Shown: positions 1-12,570 of the stretch, one piece after another
How the letters are laid out: each line of letters starts with the position of its first letter
Position numbering within the stretch: position 1 is the first letter of the stretch
DNA from: Kitagawia praeruptora
Lineage: Eukaryota > Streptophyta > Magnoliopsida > Apiales > Apiaceae
Length of the DNA stretch: 64,000 nucleotides
NCBI GenBank assembly: GCA_037693485.1
Contig: CM075345.1
Location: forward strand, 107,874,001 to 107,938,000
Reading direction: 5' to 3'
Notes under the pieces: generated by a model
Told to the model about the DNA's origin: nothing
The model's input: only the letters and a program-made list of their open reading frames with translations
Database searches by the model: none
Position numbers and translations under genes: made by a program

Positions 1-508
1 AATGGTTTATTTTCCTTTGATGTTAGTAGATAGAAATTATCTTGCTGAGCTATTTTAGCTCATTCTTGCTACTTATGTATACACATCTAGGTATGCCGAT
101 TCTACGCAGAACACCCCGCAAGAGGGTAGGGGAAAGGCGACCTTCTGAGGGCACGTTAGCATCGATACCTGAGGTAGTGTGGAGGCAGACGGGTTCTGAG
201 AGCCTTATGTATAATAAATTGTGTAAGAATGTAATAAACTTTTGATTGTTGGAACGCTTCATGTCGAAGTGTTATTCAACAATGTACTTAAGTGTGATTC
301 TGGGTTTGTAATAACTGTTAAGTCTAAACTTTTAGTATGATGGTTGTTGTTCTCTGAGCATATGACTGGTGTGTGTGTGTGTATTATTGCGGGGTCAATT
401 GCATATGTATTAATTGTTATAAAAAAAAAGACCCAAAGGATATTGATATTGAATGGAAATTGGTCCGTGATGGCCCAAATTTATGACCCCGGATTTGGGG
501 CTGTCACA
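1..508 (+). mobile_element. 3' part of a Ty3/gypsy-type LTR (truncated by window edge)
   Basis: The segment ends in GGGGCTGTCACA and is clearly related to the last ~480 bases of the LTRs ending at 16198 and 22922. It shares the near-palindrome at 45-61, the CACCCCGCAAGAGGGTA block near 110, and the final CCCCGGATTTGGGGCTGTCA. It is diverged from them, so it is another family member. The rest of the element lies left of the window. It was inserted in an intron of the CACTA transposase gene that resumes at 509. Confidence 0.85.
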
Positions 509-542
509 ATATATATTCTGATAATTATTTGTTGATTTACAG

Positions 543-1434
543 AATGCATTTACCACACCTAAAGAGGACAGTTCCTCGTAGTCAGTCACATCGAATTCAG
601 AGAGAGCATAATCTGAATTTTGATACATGGTTCAAAGACTATGTAAGTAAATATTTCTTATGATAATTTATAAATTGTGTATACAAGCCAATCAAACTGA
701 TCATACATCGTCTTCTATTTTTTTTTCCAAGGTATGCACGACAAAAGATGCAATACCAGATGATGTCAAGTTGTTGGCATTAGGACCGCACATGGATGCC
801 AGGAGGTTTAAAGGATATATAATAAATGGTTTTCGTTTCAGAATCAAAGAGGTCGATTTAAAAAGAAAAAGCCAAAATAGTGGTGTTATGCTAAGTTCAA
901 GTGTCACTAGCTTTGCGAGTTAGAAAGATATTGATCCTGTTACCGGTGACATGAACTTTTACGGAGAGTTGACTAATATTATTGAGATACGTTATAGTAA
1001 TTCGGTGAGGTTTACCTTATTCAAATGTAACTGGGTGGACCATCGCACCGGTTTAATGAAAGATCCATTTAAGTTTACTCTTGTAAATTTTAAACATGTA
1101 CTTAAGGAAAATCGGGTTAGTGATGAACCTTTTATATTAGCAACTCAAGCCTAGCAAGTGTGGTATTTTCAGGATCCTATAGAAACTGATTGGAGTGTAA
1201 TGAGTATGACAGTCAGGGATAATTTTGATATTTATATGATTGAAGATTCTGCAGAGTCGGCACCTATGTCTCAAATTCAACCATTTAATGTGCAGGACTT
1301 TGATGATAATGTTATAGACACCGAATATTCATGGGTGCGTGAGGGAGTAGAAGGGATGGAGGTTGATTCCGAATATCGAGGAGATAACGACACTGAAATT
1401 GTTGAAGAGGATGAGGATGATCTTGAAATCTGAC
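543..1434 (+). pseudogene. TNP2-type CACTA transposase, C-terminal exons (DUF4216 region), broken
   Basis: TNP2 is the DDE transposase of CACTA elements. Seen here is an exon 543-642 encoding HRIQREHNLNFDTWFKDYV, with an acceptor AG at 541-542 and a GTAAGT donor at 643. A second exon from about 732 reads KLLALGPHMDARRFKGYIIN, then NSGV, then GELTNIIEIRY, and PFILATQA followed by QVWYFQDP. This is the block order of the DUF4216 domain that follows the TNP2 catalytic core. The C-terminus is acidic (EIVEEDEDDLEI) and ends in TGA at 1432-1434. Two in-frame TAG stops (921-923 and 1152-1154) interrupt the exon, so it is a pseudogene. The catalytic part is upstream, separated by the LTR at 1-508 or outside the window. 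Confidence 0.8.
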
Positions 1435-1721
1435 AAATAGAGAATTTATATTGCTATTTACTTGTTTTTCTTGTATTTGTTCATTTTGCTTTAGGTTATA
1501 ATGTTAAGCATGCTTAACATTCTGTTAGACCCACCAAATTTGTATCATTCTCAATTTTGTTCATTTTGTTTTTTATAACGTTCATTTTGTTTTTTATAAT
1601 GTTCATTTTGTTTTTTATATTATTCTCTGCTTTCTAATTTGTTTTCTATCGACTAGTCAAATGTGTGTATATTCCACTGCTAACTATTTTTCTTTTGTTT
1701 TTTTTTTGTTTTTTTTTCAGG

Positions 1722-2438
1722 ATGGAGGATATAGACTATATTCTCAGTTTCCACCACAAGGGAGAGTTCACGAAAACAATGTATGTAGGTGGGACATGTA
1801 CTGTAATTCCAGAGCTTGTTGAAGCTGATAGGTTCTCGTACACGGTTTTGATGGATTATGTGAAGGGAAATCTGAATTACACGGCAATAGGCGGAGTTTA
1901 TGTCAAGAAAGTGTCGGATGGTTGGGAACTAATTGCCAACGACGCTGATTTGAATGAGTTTAAAAAAGCTGTTGGAGTGAAACCAGTTGAAGCTGCTGGA
2001 GTGAATTTGAATTTTTATGTTGATAACGTAGTTGACCTTTCTATAGCACCTGTGTCACAGATGCAACCACATGTGACTATGAGACCAAGAAATTTGTTTT
2101 TTGAAGGTACAATTTCACAAATGTTTTTTAATTTGATAATTATTTCACTTGTAGATGCCGATTATTTTTTTTTCTTATCCACTGATTGCACCAACAGGAT
2201 TACTCGGAAAGCGTAAGTTTGTGACAATAAAAGATCTGCAAAAACTGAAATCCAGTAATCGATTGGCTGTAAAATCTAGTGCAGTTGAGATTGCTGACCA
2301 GGGAAAGTCAAAAGACATGTCTCCGAAGGTTAAATTTATTCAAGTTATTTACTTAATATATTAAAATCTACTGCATTTTTTTTTTCATATCACACATGTG
2401 TTGGGTTTAATATAACACACACACACACACACACACAC

Positions 2439-2480
<42 letters not shown>

Positions 2481-4824
2481 TTAGAAAATTCCAGACTATG
2501 AAAGAAAAAGGTTGGCGCGAATGAAAGAAAATGATGACAAGTTACAGGAGCTTCAAATAATTAAACTGAAAGGTGATCTTAATAAGGAAAAAGGCAATGG
2601 AAAAGAAGTTGCAGATGGTAGTTTGTCCGAGGGTGAAAGCAAGTTATCTAGACATGATGGGAAAGATATCACGTCAAAGCTAGTTATGAAAAATAAAAAA
2701 TTAAATCCAAGTCGAGAGATTAAGACAGTGACCAATACTTCCAGGCCAATGACACGTTTGAGAACCACACTTCAGGTAAAAGTATTTTAATTTTTTTTGT
2801 CAAGGAAAGGATATTGATTTAATTGTCAATCGGTTTTGTTCTCTAATTTATTTATTACACTGATTGTCTCAGGTCCTTCCGGAGACTAAGAATGCATCCC
2901 CTCCAACTCAAAATTCAACCCCCCCGGAACATGTATAGATACGGAAAAGCAAGCTTCATGTGGAAATTCTTTAGGCAATGGCGATTCAGGCAATGGCGAT
3001 GTCAATAGAAAATGAAAAGGGAGAGGCCTAGCAAAAAAGACGCGTAATTGGGGTATAAAAAAGCTAGTGATTGATTTTGATGACTTTGGTCGTCCATGCG
3101 GGGGTAAGTATAAAAAATTTGCAACTCAACTTGGATGTTTCATTAAAGATGGAATATCTTTCCCTTTAACTACTGAACATTGGGATCAAATGGATTTGAC
3201 TGTTTTTGAAAAAGTTTGGGATGATATTCAGGTACATATTTATTAATATTTTATAGTTACTCAATTTTAATTATACATCTTTATTTCGAAATCTGATTCA
3301 CTTTAAATTTTTATCTTAGAGTAATACAAATGCACCATTGTCTGCCAAACAACATTGCATTGATAAGATGGGTGACCAGTGGAGGGATTGGAAATGTCGT
3401 ATTAAAAAGGATAATTATTATGCATATGATACTGATGAAAAAAGACTAGCTCATTGTCCAAATGGTGTTGTCGAGAGTCAGTGGCGTGTGCTGGTATCTA
3501 TGTGGGGAAGAGAAGATGTAAAGGTAATTAAATTTAAAAGCAATTGAGTTCATTGGTTGTTACCAGGTAATAGAGAAATGGGTAATTAACATTATAGTAC
3601 CACTTCAAACAATAGAAGTATATGTACCTAATTAGTGTTGTATTTCCAGAAAAAAGCACAAACTAATAAGGAGAATCGATCAAAAGAAGATTGTTTGCAT
3701 CATACTGGCAAGAAACCATTCGTTGTGCTAAAGAAAGAGGTATGAAGAAAAGCTTTTTATTGCATTTCTAACTATATATGTACTCAAATCCATTATTTTG
3801 AGATGTTAATTTCTTATTTGTTAAAGAGGGATGTCGAGGGGAAGACTACTGACCGACTTAGCATGTTTATTGCCTCTCGTGAAGGTGCGAAAGATCTTAC
3901 TACACAACGCATGATAGCAAGTATTCTACTAATATATAAAGCAATTTTTAAAGTCTGACTGAGTTGAAAATAATTATTTTATTCTCTTTTTACATGCTTT
4001 TTGTTTCTAACTTTTGAATTTATGATTGCAGAGCGAGCTTCAGGTTTGTAGAGATGAACTGAAAGAAGCTAACAAGGATACTCCTGAAGAACTTGAAAAT
4101 TTATTTATTGAAAAATTTGGTGAAGATAAACATGGACGAATGCGTTGCTTGGGACGTGGTATTACGCCAACTATGGTGTATGGCAGAAAGCGTGGAGTAT
4201 CAGTTGAAACTGTTGCAACAGTTGGCACGGAATTCGAGGAAAAAATTGAGTTACAAAAGCAAGAAACAGAGACTCGCATTCAAGCCGAACGAGAAGCAAC
4301 TAGGATAGAAATGGGGTTGCGAATGGAAGCCTTTAAAAAAGAACTGCTCTCTCAACTACAATCTGAAACAGGTAAATATATAACTATATATATCCTATAA
4401 TGCCAAAATATATTTGTATCTATTACTTGGGGTACAAAATAAGGCACTAGATCACATGATTTATGTTTTATCGAGTTGTGGTTCTGAGATTTAGCTAACA
4501 GGGTTGCATTTAAATTCAAACTGTAAAGAATCTAAGAATGTCAAACATTTTTTCTTTTTTTGGTTTGAACACCAAGTTAGTTTAATAATTGATGGACTGC
4601 ACCAAACCCATGTGTTAGGTACTTGGATTAGGTACTTGGATTAATAATTTGTATATGTACATTTTACGTTTGAATCTAGTTTCAGAAGCACTTATAATTA
4701 TGACTGATATAGAGTTTTTGGTGCAGTGCATGTGCAACGAGTGTGCCAAGATCCTACGGTTCTAAACCAACAGGTGTCCGATTTGCAAACAACCAATCCA
4801 GAGGCAGAGGCTACTGGAGATTAA
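1722..4824 (+). pseudogene. Second CACTA gene: PB1-like N-terminus and Transposase_24-type domain, multi-exon
   Basis: The first exon begins MEDIDYILSFHHKGEFTK after a pyrimidine-rich acceptor (ATG 1722) and runs to a GT donor at 2107; it resembles the PB1-like N-terminal module of plant transposon proteins. Further exons are inferred at 2198-2328, about 2486-2775, about 2873-3231, about 3320-3521, about 3649-3740, about 3826-3922, about 4031-4371 and about 4727-4824, where it ends in TAA. The later exons carry DQWRDWKCRIKKDNYY, ESQWRVLVSMWG, DRLSMFIASREGAKD and GRGITPTMVYGRKR, the pattern of the Ptta/En/Spm Transposase_24 family, plus a Glu/Lys-rich coiled coil near the end. This is probably the TNP1/TNPA-like DNA-binding partner of TNP2. 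The exon from 2873 meets a stop at 2937-2939 before the reading resumes in another frame near 3025, so it is probably broken. Confidence 0.7.
2415..2476. repeat. (CA)n(TA)n compound microsatellite
   Basis: About 12 CA units run straight into about 18 TA units. The tract lies inside an intron of the second CACTA gene. Confidence 0.95.
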
Positions 4825-4829
4825 ACTTG

Positions 4830-5493
4830 ATGATATTTTGGTCGTTTTTCTATATTTCAGTGAAGTACTATGCCAATGAACAAGGCTTTTGTTTCAGTGC
4901 AGTACTATATTTCGTTTAAGTGAAGAACTATGATATTACTAGCTAGCTACTTGAAATGTAGTTCTACTCGTAAACTTAATTAATCAAGATATTAGTTTTT
5001 ATATTTTAGTTGGGCTTGAATATAATATATGTTATGGTTATTAGTGTTCAATACCAATATTTGAAGTTATGGTTATTAGCAGAATTTAATATCAATAATT
5101 AGATTTCTAAAAAAATCTATATAACCTCGACATGTTATTAAGGTACTAACAGGCTGCATATATTATATTGTTTGCAACAAATTTTTCTGTCGCATAAATA
5201 TATATGCAACGAATATTATACCGTCGTAAATTATAATTGCAACAACTACCAAATACCTTTGTATATGCCTCATAAGACACAACAATCTGTGGCATATCTT
5301 ATATACGACAGATGGTCAAACTCGCAATATAAAGTATATACGACGGGTTTTTCCTTCATAAATACTATATACCACAAGATTTTATCCGACGAACAAATTT
5401 CGTCGTATATGGCGTCATAAATAATATATGCGACGAGTTTTGGTCTATTTGCGGCACATATTTCCGTCGTATAGAACCACAGATTTTGTAGTG
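4830..5493 (+). repeat. CACTA 3' subterminal region with CGACGA/TCGTCG-type repeats
   Basis: No coding potential. From about 5180 to 5480 short motifs of the type CGTCG/CGACG/GCGACGA recur in both orientations (for example CCGTCGTA, CGACGGG, CCGACGAA, TTCGTCGTATA, GCGACGAG). In CACTA elements such subterminal motifs are the binding sites of the TNPA/TNP1-type protein. The region ends at the terminal TTTTGTAGTG. Confidence 0.7.
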
Positions 5494-5788
5494 TACTATT
5501 CATCAAAAAGTGAAAACTTCTCTCAAATCCAGAAATTAGGATTGTCACACTAACTCATTTCTCATCTCCCCCTAGGGTTCATTAGCTCATTTCCTGGACG
5601 ATAGATTATTCTTATCTATGTCCTCAACCATTGAATTACTCTATTATGAAAATACACATATGTATCGGGATCATTATCCAAAGCAATATCCATTCATCAC
5701 AACCACGGTTCGTTGAAATCATTATTCACTAATGCACTAAATCATAATAAGAAAAGTTTTAATTCTACCGAAAATTTGGGTTATTACA
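5494..5788 (-). mobile_element. M1 element, 3' LTR fragment (minus strand)
   Basis: This nearly matches 44147-44441; I see only a few substitutions by eye. It ends in GGGTTATTACA, the reverse complement of the LTR start TGTAATAACCC, directly beside a purine tract. The rest of this LTR lies beyond the CACTA insertion to the left. Because it is in the same orientation as 39757-44441, the two are the LTR pair of one element. Confidence 0.85.
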
Positions 5789-7127
<1,339 letters not shown>

Positions 7128-8294
7128 TGTGACAACCCCAGATCCGGGGTCATGGATCCAGGTCATCACGGTCAAATTTCCATTTATTAATACTCTACTC
7201 TTGGTAGCTGGAATATAAGTGCATAATAAAACTCACACGATAGACCCCACACTTAAATATTAACACACACACCAGTCATATGCTCAGAGAACAACATCCA
7301 CGATATTAAAAGTTTAGAGTTAAGAAGTTATTACAAACCCAGAATCTTACTAAGTGCGTTGTTGAATAATACTCCTACATGAAGCATTTCAACACCCAAA
7401 AGTTTATTACAGAGCTTACACACTTAATGTACATAAGTCTACCAGGACCCGCCGGTCTATATGCTACCTCCGGGATAGGTGCCAACGTTCTCTCAAAAGG
7501 TCGCCTTTCCCTTACCCTCTTGCGGGGTGTACGACGGAGTATCGGCATACCCAGCTGTTGTATACATAATAACAAGAATGAGCTAAAATAGCTCAGCAAG
7601 ATAAATTCTATCAACTAGCATCAATGGGAAATAAACAATTATATATATATATATATGATAGACAAAAACAAATTTCAGTTATTATGGAAAGAATTTTATT
7701 TTCATTCAATATATATACATTTTCCAATTATCTTTGTATGAAAAGAAAGATATAGTATTATAATATCAGTTTCTCTTCTAAGATCATATAATATCAGTTT
7801 CTCTTCTTAAATAATATAATAATCAATATACCATTTCAGTGTAATCTTTCAAGATAATATGAAAGCTTGAACAAATCTCTCGCTAACATCTTCTCATTTC
7901 CTTCTTATGCAACAATTATATAAATTAATATAAAAATTCAGTTTCTCTTCATCTGTAACAATAATTCCATCATTTTATATCATTTTTCAGTTTTCAGTAT
8001 AAAAATCTGAAAACCATTTTCAATTCTTTCTTTCAAGTTTTGGGGATATCTGCTAGCGCCAGATACGTTAGGACGATGATCAGTCGCCTAATTGTATCCG
8101 CTCTCTGTTTACTACCGGTAGAAGGAATGATAATCATCCCTGGAGAAAGGCTCTTCTGCTACATCCCCCTAGAGGAAGGCTCTCCTGCTACATCCTCCTT
8201 CGGCAACTCTTGGGCCGAAATAATATTGAGTGATGGACTGTGCCACACACAGCCTCTTACGCTTTCTGGACTGTGCCGCACACAGCCTCTTACG
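7128..8294 (-). mobile_element. M2 solo LTR, segment 1 (3' part of the LTR, minus strand)
   Basis: Starts TGTGACAACCCCAGATCCGG, the reverse complement of the LTR 3' end seen at 16198 and 22922. It keeps the near-palindrome (7579-7595) and a two-copy GC-rich repeat with CAGCCTCTTACG at 8222-8294. It is cut at 8294 by the Pack-CACTA element and continues at 27555. Removing all insertions gives one LTR of about 4.1 kb with no internal domain, so it is a solo LTR. Confidence 0.8.
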
Positions 8295-8923
8295 CACTAC
8301 AAGAAATATGGGCTATTGCAATGCCAAAAAAGTGTCAGATTAGACCCCAAATGTGTTACAATAGAGGTTTTTGCAACGTTTTTGCCAAAATTCAGCGTTG
8401 CATCTGCTGCCATTACAATAGACCCCTATAGCAACGTTTTATGTACATATTGCAACATTTTTCAAGTATTGTAATAACCCCTTTAGTGCAACACTTTTGT
8501 CTTGTTTAGTGACACTTTTATGATGTTGCAATAGACTATTGCAACACCATTTTATAACATATTTTAGTTAAAAGTGTTGCAAAGTCAAGATATTGCAACA
8601 TTTTCATGTAACATTTTCTCCCCTATTGTAATGCTTTTGATTTTTTTAGCAACATTCATATGCAACACTTTGTATTAATCCATTTTGTAATATCATATTT
8701 GAAATGTCAATAAACCAACACAAAAGCATATTAGAAATCACATTTCCACTTTCCCAAGTAGAAAATCCAACAGAAAATATGTCAATAAAGCCCAAACAAA
8801 ATCGTCTTATACCGTAAGCTCATCTTACATCTAGTACATAAATCCAAAGTCGAAACACATAGTCGACTTACACACCATAATCTAAATAAAACTTAGTCTT
8901 TCCTATTAAAGTACCAAGCTACT
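8295..8923. repeat. A-type terminal/subterminal region of the outer Pack-CACTA
   Basis: Begins with the terminal inverted repeat and is full of short TTGCAA, TGCAACA and TGTTGCAAT motifs in both orientations, as expected of transposase-binding subterminal repeats. It is an imperfect inverted copy of 24355-25027 over more than 600 bases, including TCGAAACACATAGTCGACTT near 8852. Confidence 0.85.
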
Positions 8924-8929
8924 TTCCAT

Positions 8930-9211
8930 GAACCATCTTTTCCATGATGCTATTGTTGTAGCTTTCAATACATGAATCTCCGAACCTTTGCAGCGCATGT
9001 CTAGCTCAGTCCAATGGTAAACACCCTATTGGAGGAACGCTGTTATCAACATTTTTCGAGCTCCAAGTCCATACAGTTGTTTAAAAAATTCCTCTGCGAT
9101 CTTCAGAAGAAAATCTTTGTACTTGTCAACATTATACTCTAATATTCTCGTAACAAGTGTGGTCTGGTATTGCTTGAAGTAGTCTAACTCTTTCCACAGA
9201 GGTATTCCTGA
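8930..9211 (-). pseudogene. Captured GDSL esterase/lipase exon fragment
   Basis: Reading the minus strand after an acceptor (TTTTGCAG), the exon encodes GIPLWKELDYFKQYQTTL, then KIAEEFFKQLYGLGARK, then, after a one-base shift, VPPIGCLPL, a stop, and ESYNNSIMEK. This order matches the middle of plant GDSL lipases, secreted SGNH hydrolases, around the conserved GARK and PPxGC motifs. The catalytic Ser block and the C-terminal Asp/His block are absent, and there is a frameshift plus a stop, so no lipase can be made. It is the last captured exon before the A-type end. In the restored element it lies downstream of the BSK and CDC7 fragments in the same orientation. Confidence 0.75.
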
Positions 9212-9602
9212 CTGCAAAACATAAAAAGATGATAAAATTAGCAAAAACAAATACGATTCACATGTTTGTCGCAAGTCCTGATTCCCCTTAATTACTTAAT
9301 AAAAACAGAACTTCATACAGGATAGATGGTGGACCTGGTACTATTTGCTCTTATGTAAATATTAACCTGGTACATCAGCACAACTTTGCAACTCTGCGGA
9401 TACTGCATCCACTTGCTCTTTAGTTGGCACCTGTGTATTTAAGGAGGTGGAAATAAGTTTCTTAAGAAGTAAAACGTGTTTCTGTGAGATATATGGCATA
9501 AAGTGTCGCATCATGGCATTGTAACTTAAAAAGGTAGAAAGCGAAGATGAGTCAAAACATAGAGAAAAATAAGTTCCAATTAGGTGACATATGCTGATAT
9601 AT

Positions 9603-10164
9603 CACTACAAGAAATATGGGCTATTGCAAGCCCAATATACATTTGTGTTACATAAAGTGTTACAATAGATACAAAACTTGGTAGTCTATTGCAACATTTT
9701 AAAAAATGTTATAATACATACGAAAAGTGTTGCAAGTGAAAGGATCATTTTGAAATTTTAGAACAATTGTAATACTTTATCCAAGTGTTACAATAGACCA
9801 TACACTTTGCCCAAAATTATAGGCGGAAACTTGGTTTTTTTGGCTGGGCGGGATAAAAAAAGGGAACCAAATTATTTCTTACACAATTAAAACAGAAAAA
9901 CAATCCCAAAAACACGTCTCACCATCACCACTGTCTCCGTCTACTCACCACTCTCTCTACCTCTCCTCAAACCTAATTGAGCAAAGATTACATTACCTCC
10001 TGTCGATCTCTCTCTCTCTCTCAGATGTCACCTCTCTCTGTCGACCCCTCCCTCTTCACTCTCACACATCTCCTATATCCCTAAATCCGATTAAAGTAAC
10101 CAAAATCCCAAAACTGATTGGAATTTCAATTAGGGTAAAGATTCAATTAAAGTTTTATTTAGAG
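9603..10164 (+). promoter_or_regulatory. B-type terminal region with conserved untranslated leader exon (inner copy)
   Basis: 9603-9860 is an imperfect inverted copy of 27290-27554. It is followed by a CT-rich tract (about 9910-10080) and a leader-like stretch containing CCTAATTGAGCAAAG and ending AGAG/GTAAAG at 10164/10165, a good splice donor. The same arrangement is at 26985-27250 in the outer copy. I infer that transcription starts in this end and runs inward across the captured exons. Confidence 0.6.
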
Positions 10165-10261
10165 GTAAAGTATCCATTTTTTTAAATATATTTACATATA
10201 TGTATGTATATGTATAATTTTGATTGTAATTAGGGTTCATTACCCAAAACTCATCAGGTTC

Positions 10262-10400
10262 AATTAGAAGGAAACAAACGGTCAAGTGTCGGAGAAGAAG
10301 GAAAGCAGGGGAGACGTGGTGGCATCGAGTTATTGGGGAGTGGCAAGGCCAAGGGTTACTAAAGAGGATGGTACAGAGTGGCCTCAGAACTGTTATATGG
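10262..10400 (+). pseudogene. Captured alternative oxidase (AOX)-like exon fragment
   Basis: The plus strand reads ESRGDVVASSYWGVARPRV then TKEDGTEWPQNCYM and ends at a GT donor (ATGGTAATA). The order SYWG, P-[RK]-[VI]-T-K-E-D-G-x-E-W and a following Cys is that of the N-terminal region of plant mitochondrial alternative oxidase, just before the PWETY block. The di-iron catalytic helices are absent, so it is not functional as an oxidase. It is the first captured exon after the leader in the inner Pack-CACTA. Identification rests on motif order only. Confidence 0.55.
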
Positions 10401-11549
10401 TAATAGCTTTTGATTTTATCAAGTTTTTGATGATTGATTTTTTGTGCTTTATTTCATTTTGATAGTTTGTTTGTTCAATTTGTGTAGGCTGTATTAGTAT
10501 TAGTATGTGTGCTTTTGTGTGTATCGAGCATTTTTTGCATTTGAATCGTGTCAATTTTGATAGTCTGCTTGTACAATTCGTAGGAGATTATGGGATATGA
10601 CTTTTTATTAATGCTTTGTAGGAGATTGGCTTATTAATTAGAATGGAAGATGTGCCATAGAGAAGAAAACTGGTTTCCTTTCATCGCTATTGATTCCTCT
10701 TTGTTAGCTGGTCAACTTAAAATTGTAGCACCGCACTTAGAACCGGGTCAGCTATTGTTTAACACCCTTCTTGATCACATACTTTATAACAAACTTGTAT
10801 TTACTTATTAATTATAACTTGATTACTTATTAATGTATATTTACTAGAAGAGCATAATCATTTTTGAGCCAAGGTGCTACCAAATAGAGAGAAAAACAAC
10901 TCAGAATCAAAACAGAGCAGCTGACTTTGAGGTATTACGATCAATGAATAATGATCTATGCCCTCTTTAAGAAGGAAGCAGTTGAGATCTTATAGATTTC
11001 TTGGGGCATTTGTCCATTGGCATTTTTTTTACTTTCAAATTTTATATGGTAAATAAACTCATGTATGATTTTTGCAGAAAAACAACCATTGCCTAAATTG
11101 GATGACTCCATTATAGAATTATACAAGGGGTAGGCATTTATAGTTTACTTGACAGGCTCCCAGTGTATATTTGATTTTACAAACTTTCTTGTATTTATTA
11201 ATCTCGGACGTAATTTAATACGCAGAGTTGGCAAACTTATAAATACACAGCAGTCAAGGTACCAAAAGCTGAAGTAGTTTGCATTTAATTGAACACTTAT
11301 AAATAGAGTGTTTAATTCAAATAGATCTTGTGATATATATTGTAACTAAACCTTAGTTTTCTGATATGTACTTTAACCTTTCCATGTCCATTTTATTAAA
11401 TTTTACCAAGTGCCAGATAACTAAAGTTTTGTTGTGTCTTCTGGTAAAAATTGTGTAACTTTAGCTAAGGAAATCCATTTAGAATGAGACCTTAAAGTGT
11501 TTTACTCTAGTTTCACGTATTCACAGGTAGATTGACTTGTTCATAGACA
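10401..11549 (+). other. Intron-like or unassigned stretch of the inner Pack-CACTA
   Basis: AT-rich, with stops in all frames. An exon-like piece near 10690-10760 reads IAIDSSLLAGQLKIVAPHLE on the plus strand, and another piece lies near 11080-11130 (LPKLDDSIIELYKG). I cannot assign either. Confidence 0.4.
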
Positions 11550-11755
11550 AGTGGATATGTATCAGAATGCTCTGGAACCACAGATGAGTAAGGAAACTCT
11601 GGAGTATCATTGGGGAAAACACCACAAGGGCTATGTGGACAACCTAAACAAGCAAATAGTTGGAACGGAACTGGATGGATTGACATTGGAAGGTGTGGTA
11701 CTAGTTTCTTATAATAAAGGTGATATCCTTACAACATTTAACAATGCTGCACAGG
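11550..11755 (+). pseudogene. Captured Fe-superoxide dismutase exon fragment
   Basis: The plus strand encodes NALEPQMSKETLEYHWGKHH, KGYVDNLNKQIVGTELDG and LVSYNKGDILTTFNNAAQ, then a GT donor after the final Gln. This is the N-terminal helical hairpin of plastid Fe-superoxide dismutases, including the first two Fe-ligand His positions (E-Y-H-W region and the His of the N-N-A-A-Q-x-x-N-H block, the latter cut off). The C-terminal alpha/beta domain with the remaining ligands is absent, so no active enzyme would result. It sits downstream of the AOX-like exon in the same orientation. The open frame running on to 11880 reads into an intron. Confidence 0.85.
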
Positions 11756-12049
11756 TGTTTAACATTTTACAATGTAGAAATAGATTGTTTATCGTTCATA
11801 TATCTCTGTTGATATTATGCAGATCTTTCAAAAACAAACAAACTATAATCTTGTCAAAAGTTGGCCAAACACTTTTTTGAGAAATGAAATTCCATTTGAC
11901 ACGTACTTCTGATGACATTCTAATTCTGGAACTTGCATATACTGCTCTTTTCTTATAAATCAGGTCCCCAGATAATTAGGCCCTTTTATTTTTACAGTTT
12001 GATATTATGTTTCCTTACTTTATATCAGTAGTTTTATATTTCTATCAGT

Positions 12050-12570
12050 GGTTTGCTGCATTTATGGCTCCTTTGGTATCTTTAACCTTTGGATCTGGTG
12101 CACTGTACTCCGCAAAGGTAATTCAACCTAAATATTGTGCTATATGTCTATTTCTTTATTTTAGTCAGTTGCTTGATGCTAGTGCTCATGAAGACTTCTG
12201 GAGAATCTTGAACTTTGAGAATTGGAGTATAACTTTACTACAATGTGAGAATTGTTTTGATCATTTATTAATATCATGAAATTTCAGTTAACTGTTTTTG
12301 TCTAGGCCGATAGGACACATTTCTTTACAGCTTGCTATAAAAGTGTGGTTGATAACTTAATATATTAAATATTGTACTTTCTTGCTTACAATGTGAGAAT
12401 TTATGTACATTTGTCATATGAATCGTGTACTGCTCATTAACTTTCAAATATTTTTTAGTTTAGGACATGTGTCATCGGTATCCGAAAGCAACTCAACTAA
12501 ATATTACTGGTACACCTGCTATGCACTTGCTAGCAATGAAAGCCATTTCTTCACTAAGGTGGGCATATAT
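12050..12570 (+). other. Unassigned exon-like pieces in the inner Pack-CACTA
   Basis: 12060-12117 reads FMAPLVSLTFGSGALYSAK and is followed by a GTAATT donor. 12465-12559 reads CHRYPKATQLNITGTPAMHL, LAMKAISSL. Both look like captured coding pieces on the plus strand, but I do not recognise the parents. The stretch ends at TATAT, the target site of the LTR element. Confidence 0.4.

Larger units (their letters stand above)
509..5493 (+). mobile_element. CACTA (En/Spm) transposon, 3' portion, decayed
   Basis: Two transposon genes (TNP2 C-terminus and a Transposase_24-type gene) lie in the order usual for plant CACTA elements. They are followed by an AT-rich subterminal region, and the segment ends in TTTTGTAGTG, the 3' form of a CACTACAAAA terminal inverted repeat. 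The sequence immediately after 5493 matches 44147 onward, which places the right end of the element inside the 3' LTR of M1. The left terminus is outside the window. Premature stops show that it is not autonomous now. Confidence 0.85.

Noticed and set aside
11550..11880. Functional Fe-superoxide dismutase gene
   Set aside because: Only the N-terminal exons are present; the C-terminal domain and later metal ligands are absent, and the open frame runs into an intron.
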